Shown piece by piece: positions 22,668-29,879 of a stretch of DNA of 37,942 bases. Every line of letters begins with the position of its first letter. Positions within the stretch are counted from its first letter, which is position 1. Under the pieces are notes generated by a model. It made no database searches and was not told where the DNA came from. It saw nothing but the letters and a program-made list of their open reading frames with translations. Source of the stretch: JBDTVS01 sp040007095 (GTDB lineage: Bacteria > Acidobacteriota > Vicinamibacteria > Vicinamibacterales > CAVVIG01); NCBI GenBank assembly GCA_040007095.1, contig JBDTVS010000069.1:1-37942 (forward strand), in the 5' to 3' direction. Made by a program: the position numbers and the translations under genes.

Positions 22668-24362
22668 ATGACTGCACCGGGTCGTGCGCCGACGATCGCT
22701 CCCCACTCGATCGTCAGTATTCCAGTCGCGTTCGGCTTTGCCGCGATCGTCTTCGTCGTTCTGTTCTGGCGGTTGGGCGCGCCGACTTTCTGGGATCCGG
22801 ACGAAGCGCACTACGCGGAGACGACGCGCGAGTTGATCGAGACGGGCGACTGGCTCGCTCCGTACTACAACGAGCAGCCGTTTTTCGACAAGCCGGTGTT
22901 GTTTCACTGGCTGCAGGGCGGCTTCATGGCGCTGACCGGGCCCAACGAACTGGGCGCGCGCCTGGCGCCGGCGCTGGCGGCGCTGGCGCTCATCGGGGTC
23001 ACGGCATGGCTCGGCCTTTCGCTGCTGTCGGCTGACGTCGCACTCGTCGCTGCGCTGCTGCTGGCGACGAACCCGGCGGTGTTCGCGCTCGCCCGATACG
23101 CGATTCTCGATACGGTATTCACGTTGTTTCTGCTCGGCGGCGCCGCGCTGGTGTCAGTGTCGGCTTTGCAGAGCCGTCCGCGCCTGCAGTGGTACGGCTA
23201 CGTCGCGATCGCGCTGGCCGTACTCGTGAAGGGCCCGCTGGCGCTGGTGCTGTGCGGGTTGACGTTCGGCCTGACACTCCTGCTGTCCGCCGAGGCTCGC
23301 GCCCGTCTGCTCGAGTTGCGATTTGTCGTCGGCGCAATGCTGGTGCTCGTGCTCGCGGCGCCCTGGTTCCTGTATATGGGGTTCCGATTCCGCGACGCGT
23401 TCATCGGCGGCTACCTCCTCGACGAGAACATCCGGCTGTACGCCGCCGATCGGTTCACGCCGACCGCCTCGTCGTCCGTGTGGTTCTATTTTCGAGTTCT
23501 CGCGGCGGGTCTGCTGCCGTGGACGGGCATCATCGTCGGCCGTCTGTATGACGATGTCCGCGCGGCGTGGAGACGGGACGGATCGCTCGATCCGGTCGAT
23601 GTGCTGCTGTGGAGCTGGACGATCGCCATCGTCGGCTTCTTCACGTTCTCGAGGTTCAAGCTCGATCACTATGTGTTTCCGACCGCGCCGACGCTCTGCC
23701 TGTTGTGCGCGCGCGCGTGGGTCGCGCTGAGGGATCGGTCCGATGATCCGCGAAATGCCGGATCGCGCGTAGGACAGAGACTCGTCGGGCCGCTCCTGCT
23801 GGTTGTCGCCGCGGCCGGTGGCTACATGCTCATCGCGCGGCTTGCCCTGCCGGTGGCGGCCCTGATCGTGCCCGGGGCCGTCGGCGGCGCCGGGCTGGTG
23901 CTGACCGCGGCGATGATGAAGCGGCGCCGGGCGCCTGCAGTGCCCTGGATCGTGTTTGGCGCGCTGACCATTACCTACGCCGGCCTCGTGCTCTGGGTGC
24001 TCCCGGCGCTGGAGCAGCGGAAGGTGGTTCCGGACCTGGCGCGCTGGGTCGCGACGCAGGCCTCGACAACCGATCGCGTGGCCACCTACCGGCTGAATCG
24101 CTGGAACACCGCGTTCCGGTTCTACGTCGGGCGCCACGTCGCGATGATCGACGCGCCCGATGAGGCCTCGGCGCTGTTCAAGGGCAACGAACCGTTCTAC
24201 TGCACCATGCCGGCGGCTCTCTACGAACAGTTCGTGGCCGAGGGCGCGCCGCTGCGCATCGTGTATGAGCGCGAAGGGATGTGGGCGACCTCGGGCCGCG
24301 TGCTCTGGCGCAGCCGCGTCCCCCTGACGCGGTTCGTGGTCGCGACCCGGGCGAGCCGCTAG
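22668..24362 (+). CDS. ArnT/PMT-family membrane glycosyltransferase
   Basis: This 564-residue inner-membrane GT-C glycosyltransferase transfers a sugar from a polyprenyl phosphate donor to lipid A, protein or another acceptor on the periplasmic side. The catalytic acidic motif is in FWDPDEAHYAETTRELIETG (about residues 42-61). NEQPFFDKPVLFHWLQ (66-81) is the next conserved loop. About eleven to thirteen membrane segments follow, with GDWLAPYYNEQPF and RFKLDHYVFPTAP as further ArnT marks, then a soluble C-terminal part (about 455-564). The start is ATG 22668, preceded by a repeated leader motif. The acceptor is unknown; no arn genes are nearby. It ends just before a long inverted repeat. Confidence 0.9.
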   Translation: MTAPGRAPTIAPHSIVSIPVAFGFAAIVFVVLFWRLGAPTFWDPDEAHYAETTRELIETGDWLAPYYNEQPFFDKPVLFHWLQGGFMALTGPNELGARLAPALAALALIGVTAWLGLSLLSADVALVAALLLATNPAVFALARYAILDTVFTLFLLGGAALVSVSALQSRPRLQWYGYVAIALAVLVKGPLALVLCGLTFGLTLLLSAEARARLLELRFVVGAMLVLVLAAPWFLYMGFRFRDAFIGGYLLDENIRLYAADRFTPTASSSVWFYFRVLAAGLLPWTGIIVGRLYDDVRAAWRRDGSLDPVDVLLWSWTIAIVGFFTFSRFKLDHYVFPTAPTLCLLCARAWVALRDRSDDPRNAGSRVGQRLVGPLLLVVAAAGGYMLIARLALPVAALIVPGAVGGAGLVLTAAMMKRRRAPAVPWIVFGALTITYAGLVLWVLPALEQRKVVPDLARWVATQASTTDRVATYRLNRWNTAFRFYVGRHVAMIDAPDEASALFKGNEPFYCTMPAALYEQFVAEGAPLRIVYEREGMWATSGRVLWRSRVPLTRFVVATRASR

Positions 24363-24447
24363 GTCCCGAACCAGAGATTCGTTGACGAATTCTCCAGAGC
24401 GCGGCGGGATGCCCCTGGAAAATGTCGACGAATCTCTGATTTGGAAC
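24363..24447. terminator. Long inverted repeat after the glycosyltransferase gene
   Basis: Arms 24363-24386 and 24424-24447 pair over 24 positions with three C-A mismatches and two wobbles. The inner core CAGAGATTCGTTGAC faces GTCGACGAATCTCTG (24424-24438), 14 matches plus one wobble. The loop of 37 bases has a further CCAG/CTGG pair. It starts at the base after the TAG stop and ends 45 bp before the acylphosphatase start. Probably a transcript end, although no T-run follows. Confidence 0.55.
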
Positions 24448-24491
24448 AAATAGTGCGGGTCGGGCCGGAGCACGTATAATCACCCTCCCCG

Positions 24492-24764
24492 ATGCGCGTT
24501 GCCCGACGATATCTGATCAGCGGCCGTGTGCAAGGCATCGGTTTCCGCTATTTCACCGAGGCTGCGGCGACACGTGAAGGGCTGCACGGGTGGGTGCAAA
24601 ACCTGCCCGACGGCGCGGTCGAAATTCTGGCCGAAGGCGAAGCGGAGGCGATCGAGCGGTTCGAGCGCTTCGTCAGTCACGGACCACGGGGTGCCCGGGT
24701 GAGCGGCGTGCAGGTATACGACGAGCTTCCCGAGCATCGACAAACAGGTTTCAGCGTTCGGTGA
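24492..24764 (+). CDS. acyP: Acylphosphatase
   Basis: This 90-residue enzyme hydrolyses acyl phosphates such as acetyl phosphate. The phosphate loop is GRVQGIGFR (11-19) with catalytic Arg19, and the second catalytic residue Asn37 lies in GWVQNLPDG. One loop residue is Ile instead of the common Val, a mild change. The length and the ferredoxin-like fold pattern are normal. It is followed 14 bp later by the adenine phosphoribosyltransferase gene, so the two are likely co-transcribed. The role of acylphosphatase in the cell is broad and not fixed by this context. Confidence 0.94.
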   Translation: MRVARRYLISGRVQGIGFRYFTEAAATREGLHGWVQNLPDGAVEILAEGEAEAIERFERFVSHGPRGARVSGVQVYDELPEHRQTGFSVR

Positions 24765-24778
24765 CACCAGGCCCAAAC

Positions 24779-25294
24779 ATGGACGATCTCAAAGCCAGCA
24801 TTCGACACGTGCCAGACTTCCCGAAAGCCGGGATTCTCTTCTACGACATCACCACGCTGCTCCAGAAGCCGGACGGACTGCGAGCGGCCATCGATCAGTT
24901 GTCGTCGCCCTTCGAAGCGGCTGGCATCGACGTCGTCGTCGGTGTCGAGAGTCGGGGCTTCATCTTCGGCGCCGCGGTGGCCGACCGGATTGGCGCCGGC
25001 TTCATTCCTGTGAGAAAGCCGGGCAAACTGCCAGCGAAGACCGTGCGGCAGACCTACGCGCTCGAATACGGGACCGATTCGCTGGAGATCCATGCGGACG
25101 CGGTGACCAACGGCCAGCGCGTGCTCATCGTGGACGACCTGCTGGCAACGGGCGGTACCGCGGCGGCGACGGCGGATCTGGTCAAGGGGCTCGGTGGTCA
25201 GGTCCAGGCATTCGCCTTCTTGATCGAGCTGGTCGGACTCGACGGACGATCGAAGCTGGGCGACCATCAGGTGTATAGCGTGCTGAAGTATTAG
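24779..25294 (+). CDS. apt: Adenine phosphoribosyltransferase
   Basis: This 171-residue cytoplasmic enzyme salvages adenine with PRPP to give AMP. Marks are HVPDFPKAGILFYDITTLLQ (10-29), VVGVESRGFIFGAAVA (53-68), RKPGKLPAKTV (79-89, flexible loop) and the PRPP loop VLIVDDLLATGGT (115-127). The C-terminus (HQVYSVLKY) is normal. ATG 24779 gives the standard start MDDLKASIRHVPDFP. The frame upstream (from 24590) overlaps the acylphosphatase gene in another phase and is not used. It lies two bases before the next gene and 14 bp after acyP, forming a small operon. Confidence 0.95.
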   Translation: MDDLKASIRHVPDFPKAGILFYDITTLLQKPDGLRAAIDQLSSPFEAAGIDVVVGVESRGFIFGAAVADRIGAGFIPVRKPGKLPAKTVRQTYALEYGTDSLEIHADAVTNGQRVLIVDDLLATGGTAAATADLVKGLGGQVQAFAFLIELVGLDGRSKLGDHQVYSVLKY

Positions 25295-25296
25295 CA

Positions 25297-25830
25297 GTGG
25301 TCCTGATCCTCGCCGCCGTCGTCGTCGCGGCCGCCGTCGCCTGGGGCGCGCGCCAGGTCGTGGCCGAGATGAAGGCGAAGAGGGCGGACGCCGCCCGCGC
25401 TCGAGTGCTGGACGTCTTGACGGTGTTTGCGCCGGCGGCCGGCGCCGCCGCTGAAGATCCGCGGGCGGTGCTGGTCTGGGAGCCATTGGCGCGGACGGCG
25501 CGGGCGCTGTTCCCGGCCGAGTTCGATCAGCTCGATCGCGCCGCTGGCACGCCGTTCCCGTTCGGGCGCGAGCGCATCGAATCCGCGCACGCGCAATGGA
25601 CGGCGGATTGGCTGGCGTGGGAGGGTGCGCACGACGCGGAGTTCAAGGGGAAGGCGGCGGCTCTCGAAGCGGAGCTGGTCGGCGCCAATGCTTCGCCATC
25701 GGCGCGGGCGCGCTATGAATCGATTGAACGCGAAAAGCTCGATCGCTATCAGCGCCGCTATCAAGAATACGTTCGAGTCGCCAAGATGCTTCAGGGCCTG
25801 TCAGCTGAGGCCCGTGTTCCATCGGCATGA
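25297..25830 (+). CDS. Membrane-anchored protein of unknown function
   Basis: This 177-residue protein starts at GTG 25297, two bases after the apt stop. One N-terminal membrane segment (VLILAAVVVAAAVAWGA) is followed by helical, charged sequence. Notable stretches are ARARVLDVLTVFAPAAGAAA, DPRAVLVWEPLARTARALFP (about residues 53-72), and a C-terminal helix RYESIEREKLDRYQRRYQEY that could form a coiled coil. No catalytic motif is visible. The position directly behind apt suggests shared transcription, not shared function. I do not recognise the family. Confidence 0.65.
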   Translation: MVLILAAVVVAAAVAWGARQVVAEMKAKRADAARARVLDVLTVFAPAAGAAAEDPRAVLVWEPLARTARALFPAEFDQLDRAAGTPFPFGRERIESAHAQWTADWLAWEGAHDAEFKGKAAALEAELVGANASPSARARYESIEREKLDRYQRRYQEYVRVAKMLQGLSAEARVPSA

Positions 25831-25906
25831 TTGCCACTCGTCGCCGGCTCTGATCCCAGTTCCCGCCGGCGCTCCGTGAACGACCATCCGGTCGTGGGCC
25901 TGCGCC

Positions 25907-26482
25907 TTACGCCGGGATGTTGCGTGCGGCCCGAAGCGCCTCGGTCCACCAGGCGAGCTCGTCCAGGAGCACGGCCGCGCTACGCTGGTGAGGATCCGCG
26001 CTGAGCTCGGCGACGTCTTTGATGAACCACGGGTTGGGGATGTGGACGGCGGCTCGCACAGGCGCCATGCCGAGCTCGACGGCCACCAGTCGGAGTTGCT
26101 CGACCGCGCGTGCCCCCCCCGCGCCGCCCCAACCGACAAACGCGATCGCCTTCCGGTTCCACATCGAGTAAACGTAGTCCAGGGCGTTCTTCAGCACTGC
26201 CGGGTACCCGTGGTTGTACTCGGGTGTGCAGACGATGAAGCCGTCGCCCTCTTTGATCTTGTCACGCCACTGCACGACCACCGCGTGCGTGTAGGAGTCC
26301 TTCGCCAGCCCAGGAGGCAGCGCCTCCTCGAAGAACGGCAGCGGGTAATCGCGCAAATCGAGGAGCTCGACGTCGAAATCCGGCCGCTTCTTCGCCTCGT
26401 CGAGGATCCACTGGGAGGTCTTTTCGCTGAAACGGTTCGCGCGAGTGCTGCCGACGATGACTTTGATTTTGAGTGGGCTCAT
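25907..26482 (-). CDS. NAD(P)H-dependent FMN reductase / quinone reductase-like flavoprotein
   Basis: This 191-residue flavodoxin-fold protein resembles the NADPH-dependent FMN reductases (ArsH/ChrR/SsuE-like). The FMN phosphate loop is IVGSTRANRFS (9-19). The second family mark is FIVCTPEYNHGYPAVLKNAL (about 82-101), with the typical TPEYNHGYP turn, and VYSMWNRKAIAFVGWGGAGG follows. It probably reduces flavin, quinone or azo compounds in the cytoplasm. The substrate is unresolved. The gene lies 18 bp downstream of argA-like gene's stop region on the same strand, its start being at 26482, so co-transcription is likely. Confidence 0.9.
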   Translation of the reverse strand: MSPLKIKVIVGSTRANRFSEKTSQWILDEAKKRPDFDVELLDLRDYPLPFFEEALPPGLAKDSYTHAVVVQWRDKIKEGDGFIVCTPEYNHGYPAVLKNALDYVYSMWNRKAIAFVGWGGAGGARAVEQLRLVAVELGMAPVRAAVHIPNPWFIKDVAELSADPHQRSAAVLLDELAWWTEALRAARNIPA

Positions 26483-26500
26483 GAGGCACTCATTCTCTCA

Positions 26501-27778
26501 TTAACGGAGCTTCTTCACGAGCACCTTTGAATTCCGCCCGCTCTGCTCGTACTGCTCGCGGCGCGGGGGAGGCAGGTCGTCGATCGTGCCTTCGGTAAAT
26601 CCTCCCTTCGATTGGAAATAGGTGAACGCCTGGGTGGAGAGCGTCAGCAATTCACGCAAGCCCAGCGCACGCGCGCGATTCTCCACGAACTGAATCAGCT
26701 TGCGTCCGATGCCCTGGTTCTCATGCGAGGCGCTGACATAGAGGGAGGCTAGCTCGCCCTGCTGCTGTTCGGGATACACGTGCAGCGCCACGCAGGCGAC
26801 CGGATTCTTGTCGATTTCGAAGATGGAATAGTCGCCGAGGGTTTTCTCGAGGGCGGTCCGGCTGCGTTTGATCAGCTCGTCGGCTTCGACGCCTTCTTTG
26901 GTCAGCGATTGGATGGCGCGCACATCTTTCTTCTTCGCGGGCCGGATCTGCTGGTACTCGTTCGCGTAGACCAGCGTGCCGATGCTGTCGTCGGAGAACA
27001 CCTCGGTGAGCAGCCCCTCGTCGACTCTGCCGTTGATGATGTGGACGCGTGGAATGCCAGCCTTGCAGGCGCTGGCGGCGTGCTGGGCCTTCGACCACAA
27101 GTCACGCGAGAACCCGGCAGGGTCGTGCAACAGCCTGGTCAACTTCTCGACCGGCAGCTGCCGCAGGAGCTGCCCCTCGTAAATCAACCCATCCTGCGAC
27201 GTGATGAAGATCAGCTTGCTGGCTTTCAGCACGTCGGCGACCGCAACCGCCACCCCGTCGGAGTTCACGCGATACGTTTTGCCGTCGCCGTCGAAACCGA
27301 GCGGCGGAATGACCGGGACCACGCCCTGGGTGAGCAGCGACTGCAGCAGCTCGACGTCGACGCGCTCGACCTTGCCGGTGAAGAGATGGTCCACGCCCTG
27401 GATGATGCCCATCGGATGGGCGGTGATGGCGTTGGTGCTCGCGGCACGCAGATCGTTGGCCGAAAGACCTTCCAGGATCTCGTGCGTGAGCCGGTTGGCC
27501 GCGGTCAGCGCGAGCTTGAGCGTGGCGGCATCGGTGATGCCGGCGCCGTCGAGATCTGATGCCGTCACCTGTTGCTCGTCGGCCAGCGCCTTGATCTGCG
27601 CCGACGCGCCGTGGACGAGCACGACCCGGATGTTCAGCGACCACAAGACGGCCACATCCAGCAGCAGCGTCGCAAAGTTTTCGTCGGTGACGATGGCGCC
27701 GTCGATGGCCAGGATGAACGTCTTTTCTCGAAATTGCGGAATGTACTGCAGGATGCCCCGCAGGTCGGTCAATCTCAC
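26501..27778 (-). CDS. argA: N-acetylglutamate synthase (amino-acid kinase fold plus GNAT)
   Basis: This 425-residue enzyme of arginine synthesis makes N-acetylglutamate from glutamate and acetyl-CoA. Residues about 1-275 are an amino-acid-kinase domain (FREKTFILAIDGAIVTDENF, VVLVHGASAQIKALADE, GVVPVIPPLGFDGDGKTYRV with NSDGVAVAVA). Residues about 285-425 are the GNAT domain with SASHENQGIGRKLIQFVENR (acetyl-CoA loop) and AFTYFQSKGGF. The kinase domain is probably regulatory, as in ArgA. The start is GTG 27778 with AGGGAG 8 bases upstream; the frame is open to 27928 without support. No other arg gene is in the window. Confidence 0.92.
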   Translation of the reverse strand: MRLTDLRGILQYIPQFREKTFILAIDGAIVTDENFATLLLDVAVLWSLNIRVVLVHGASAQIKALADEQQVTASDLDGAGITDAATLKLALTAANRLTHEILEGLSANDLRAASTNAITAHPMGIIQGVDHLFTGKVERVDVELLQSLLTQGVVPVIPPLGFDGDGKTYRVNSDGVAVAVADVLKASKLIFITSQDGLIYEGQLLRQLPVEKLTRLLHDPAGFSRDLWSKAQHAASACKAGIPRVHIINGRVDEGLLTEVFSDDSIGTLVYANEYQQIRPAKKKDVRAIQSLTKEGVEADELIKRSRTALEKTLGDYSIFEIDKNPVACVALHVYPEQQQGELASLYVSASHENQGIGRKLIQFVENRARALGLRELLTLSTQAFTYFQSKGGFTEGTIDDLPPPRREQYEQSGRNSKVLVKKLR

Positions 27779-28136
27779 GACACCATCTCCCTGAGCGCGG
27801 TGCGCTCGAACCGTCGACTCGCGTGCGCGAGGCTCGTCGATCAGGATCTCACATGCGGTGGAAAACCGCGCGGCCAGCGAGACAGGCATGGTGCGCAGCG
27901 GCGGACCGCGTCGGGCGCGAAGGAGCACGAGCGATGGTCACGTCCCAAGGGTGTGGAGACGCGAGTGGCGATCTTCTCGGCGGCGTGACTAAAATGCCCA
28001 GACGTCGACGGTTTGGACGGTTCTAGCGGACCTCCGGCCCCAAGGGCCTCGGCCCGCTATAGTTCACTTGCGCGCCGCGAAACTTGACCCGTTGCGTCAA
28101 GTTTCGAGTTCTCAAGGGTTCTAGAGGAGGACACGC
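27779..28136. other. 358-bp divergent gap upstream of the quinoprotein gene
   Basis: No credible gene is seen: short frames here are out of keeping with codon use. It should hold the argA and quinoprotein promoters. It contains a GC-rich hairpin-like run (about 28031-28055), the inverted repeat at 28078-28106 and leader motif copy 2 (28108-28122), then AGAGGAGG as ribosome site. A TGACTAAAAT near 27985-27994 is a possible extended -10, unsupported by a -35. Confidence 0.4.
28078..28106. promoter_or_regulatory. Perfect 11-bp inverted repeat upstream of the quinoprotein
   Basis: CGAAACTTGAC (28078-28088) and GTCAAGTTTCG (28096-28106) pair perfectly around a 7-base loop CCGTTGC. It sits 31 bases before the quinoprotein ATG, where an operator or a leader hairpin would act. 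It is not followed by a T-run, so a terminator is less likely. No matching regulator is identified. Confidence 0.55.
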
Positions 28137-29759
28137 ATGAGCGACTGTGTGCCGGGGAGGATATTGCGTCGTGCCGCGATGATCGCGGCGGCGATCCTGG
28201 CGGTCGCCGTCGGTCCGTTCATCGCCTGGACCCGCGCGGCCGACACGCTCGTGCAGGACTGGCCGAGCTACAACCGAACGCTGACCGCCGAGCGCTACGC
28301 GCCCTTCGATCAGATCAACCGGACGAACGTCTCCCGGTTGAAGCAGCTGTGTGTCTACGATCTCAACGTCGACAGCAGCTTTCAGACTGGCCCGATCGTG
28401 ATCGGCCGCACCTTGTATGCGACGACCGACAAGGAGATCCTGGCCATCGATGCCGAGACATGTCAGCAGAAGTGGCGGGTCCGCGAAGACGGTCCTTCCC
28501 TTGGGCTCCGGGTCAACCGCGGGGCGGCGTATCTCGACCGACGGCTGTTTCGGGGTACGGGGGAAGGCGACGTGCTGGCCTACGACGCGGAGACCGGCAA
28601 GAAGCTTTGGAGCACGCACCTCGCCGATCCGGCAAAGGCCGAAAGCATACCGTCGGCGCCGCTCGCCTGGAACGGGCTTGTCTTCGTCGGGACGGCCGGT
28701 GGCGACCGATACGGCGTAACCGGCCGCGTGTATGCCCTGGAGGCACAGACAGGAAAGGTGGTGTGGGAAACCTACACGGTGCCGACCGATGCGCCGCAAC
28801 CCGGCAACGAAAAAATGCAGGCGCAAGCCAGGCCGACCTGGGGCAACGCGCCGGGCGTGCCGATCACTGGCGGGGGCACCTGGACGACGTTCACGCTCGA
28901 TGCTGAGCAGGGGCTCCTGTATATCCCGGTCGGAAATCCCGGTCCGGATTTCGCGCGCGGCGTCCGGCCAGGGGCCAATCTCTACACCAACTCCATCCTC
29001 GTGCTGGAGGCGAAAAGCGGCATCTATCGTCGTCACTACTCGCTCGTGCCGGCCGATTTCCACGATTGGGATCTGGCGGCAGCGCCGGTGCTGGTGACCA
29101 CGAAGGGCGGCAAGCGCGTCGTGGCGGGCGCGCCCAAGGACGGCCTGCTCCATGTCTACGATGTGACCGCCGACAAGAAGTTGTACGCGACAGCGGTGAC
29201 GACCCGGGAGAACGAGGACACGCCGTTGTCCACCTCGCCCACGCGTTTCTGTCCCGGGGCTGCCGGTGGCACGGAATGGAACGGCCCGGCGTACAGCCCC
29301 GACACCAACCTGTTCTATGACGGAACCGTCGATTGGTGCATGACCGTGACGCTCGATCCTGCCGAGCTCGCCAAGAAGCCCGGACAATCGTGGACCGGCA
29401 CGGAGCTGGCGGCACAATTTGGGGTGCGCGATCTCAATTGGTCAGGGTGGGTGACGGGAACCGATGCCGACACAGGGCAGGTCAAATGGCGCTTTCGAGC
29501 GAGCGCGCCGGTCCTGTCGGGCATCACGCCAACGAAAGGCGGGCTCGTGTTCGCGGGCGACATGGACAAACATGCGTATGCGCTCGACGCCGGGAACGGA
29601 AGAGTCCTCTGGCGCTCAGAGCTGCCGGGCGCGCCTGGCGGCGGCGTGATCACGTTTCTGGTCAACGGCAATCAGCGTGTGGCATTCGTCGCCGGGACGC
29701 GGTCGCCGCTGTTCCCGGTATCGCCGGCGAGCGCCAAGATTGTGATCTTCGGCTTGTGA
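28137..29759 (+). CDS. Secreted PQQ-binding-like quinoprotein (alcohol dehydrogenase-type propeller)
   Basis: This 540-residue eight-bladed propeller has a signal peptide (AAMIAAAILAVAVGPFIAW, cleavage about residue 34). The mature start DWPSYNRTLTAERYAPFDQI is the classical opening of type I/II quinoprotein alcohol dehydrogenases. Propeller marks are LYATTDKEILAIDAETCQQK, AYDAETGKKLW, VYALEAQTGKVVWE, DFHDWDLAAAPVL (catalytic-Asp region) and GGTEWNGPAYSPDTNLFY. A C-terminal cytochrome c domain is absent (no CxxCH). It is thus a type I-like enzyme needing an external electron acceptor, or a non-catalytic propeller. No pqq synthesis genes are nearby. The start ATG 28137 has AGAGGAGG seven bases upstream. 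Substrate unknown. Confidence 0.85.
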   Translation: MSDCVPGRILRRAAMIAAAILAVAVGPFIAWTRAADTLVQDWPSYNRTLTAERYAPFDQINRTNVSRLKQLCVYDLNVDSSFQTGPIVIGRTLYATTDKEILAIDAETCQQKWRVREDGPSLGLRVNRGAAYLDRRLFRGTGEGDVLAYDAETGKKLWSTHLADPAKAESIPSAPLAWNGLVFVGTAGGDRYGVTGRVYALEAQTGKVVWETYTVPTDAPQPGNEKMQAQARPTWGNAPGVPITGGGTWTTFTLDAEQGLLYIPVGNPGPDFARGVRPGANLYTNSILVLEAKSGIYRRHYSLVPADFHDWDLAAAPVLVTTKGGKRVVAGAPKDGLLHVYDVTADKKLYATAVTTRENEDTPLSTSPTRFCPGAAGGTEWNGPAYSPDTNLFYDGTVDWCMTVTLDPAELAKKPGQSWTGTELAAQFGVRDLNWSGWVTGTDADTGQVKWRFRASAPVLSGITPTKGGLVFAGDMDKHAYALDAGNGRVLWRSELPGAPGGGVITFLVNGNQRVAFVAGTRSPLFPVSPASAKIVIFGL

Positions 29760-29776
29760 AAGGGCGACACTCTCTG

Positions 29777-29804
29777 GGCAAGGTGCCTTGCCTGGCGTCA
29801 CGCC
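29777..29804 (+). terminator. Tandem hairpins after the quinoprotein gene
   Basis: GGCAAGG (29777-29783) pairs with CCTTGCC (29786-29792), then GGCGT (29794-29798) with ACGCC (29800-29804). They start 17 bases after the stop codon. The stems suit a transcript end, though no T-run follows. Confidence 0.5.
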
Positions 29805-29879
29805 TGGCAGTAGGCTAGCGTCTCCAGCCTGGGTTGAAGTCACACGGTGTTGGCGTGGCGATCCGGTCGAGGAGGAGAT

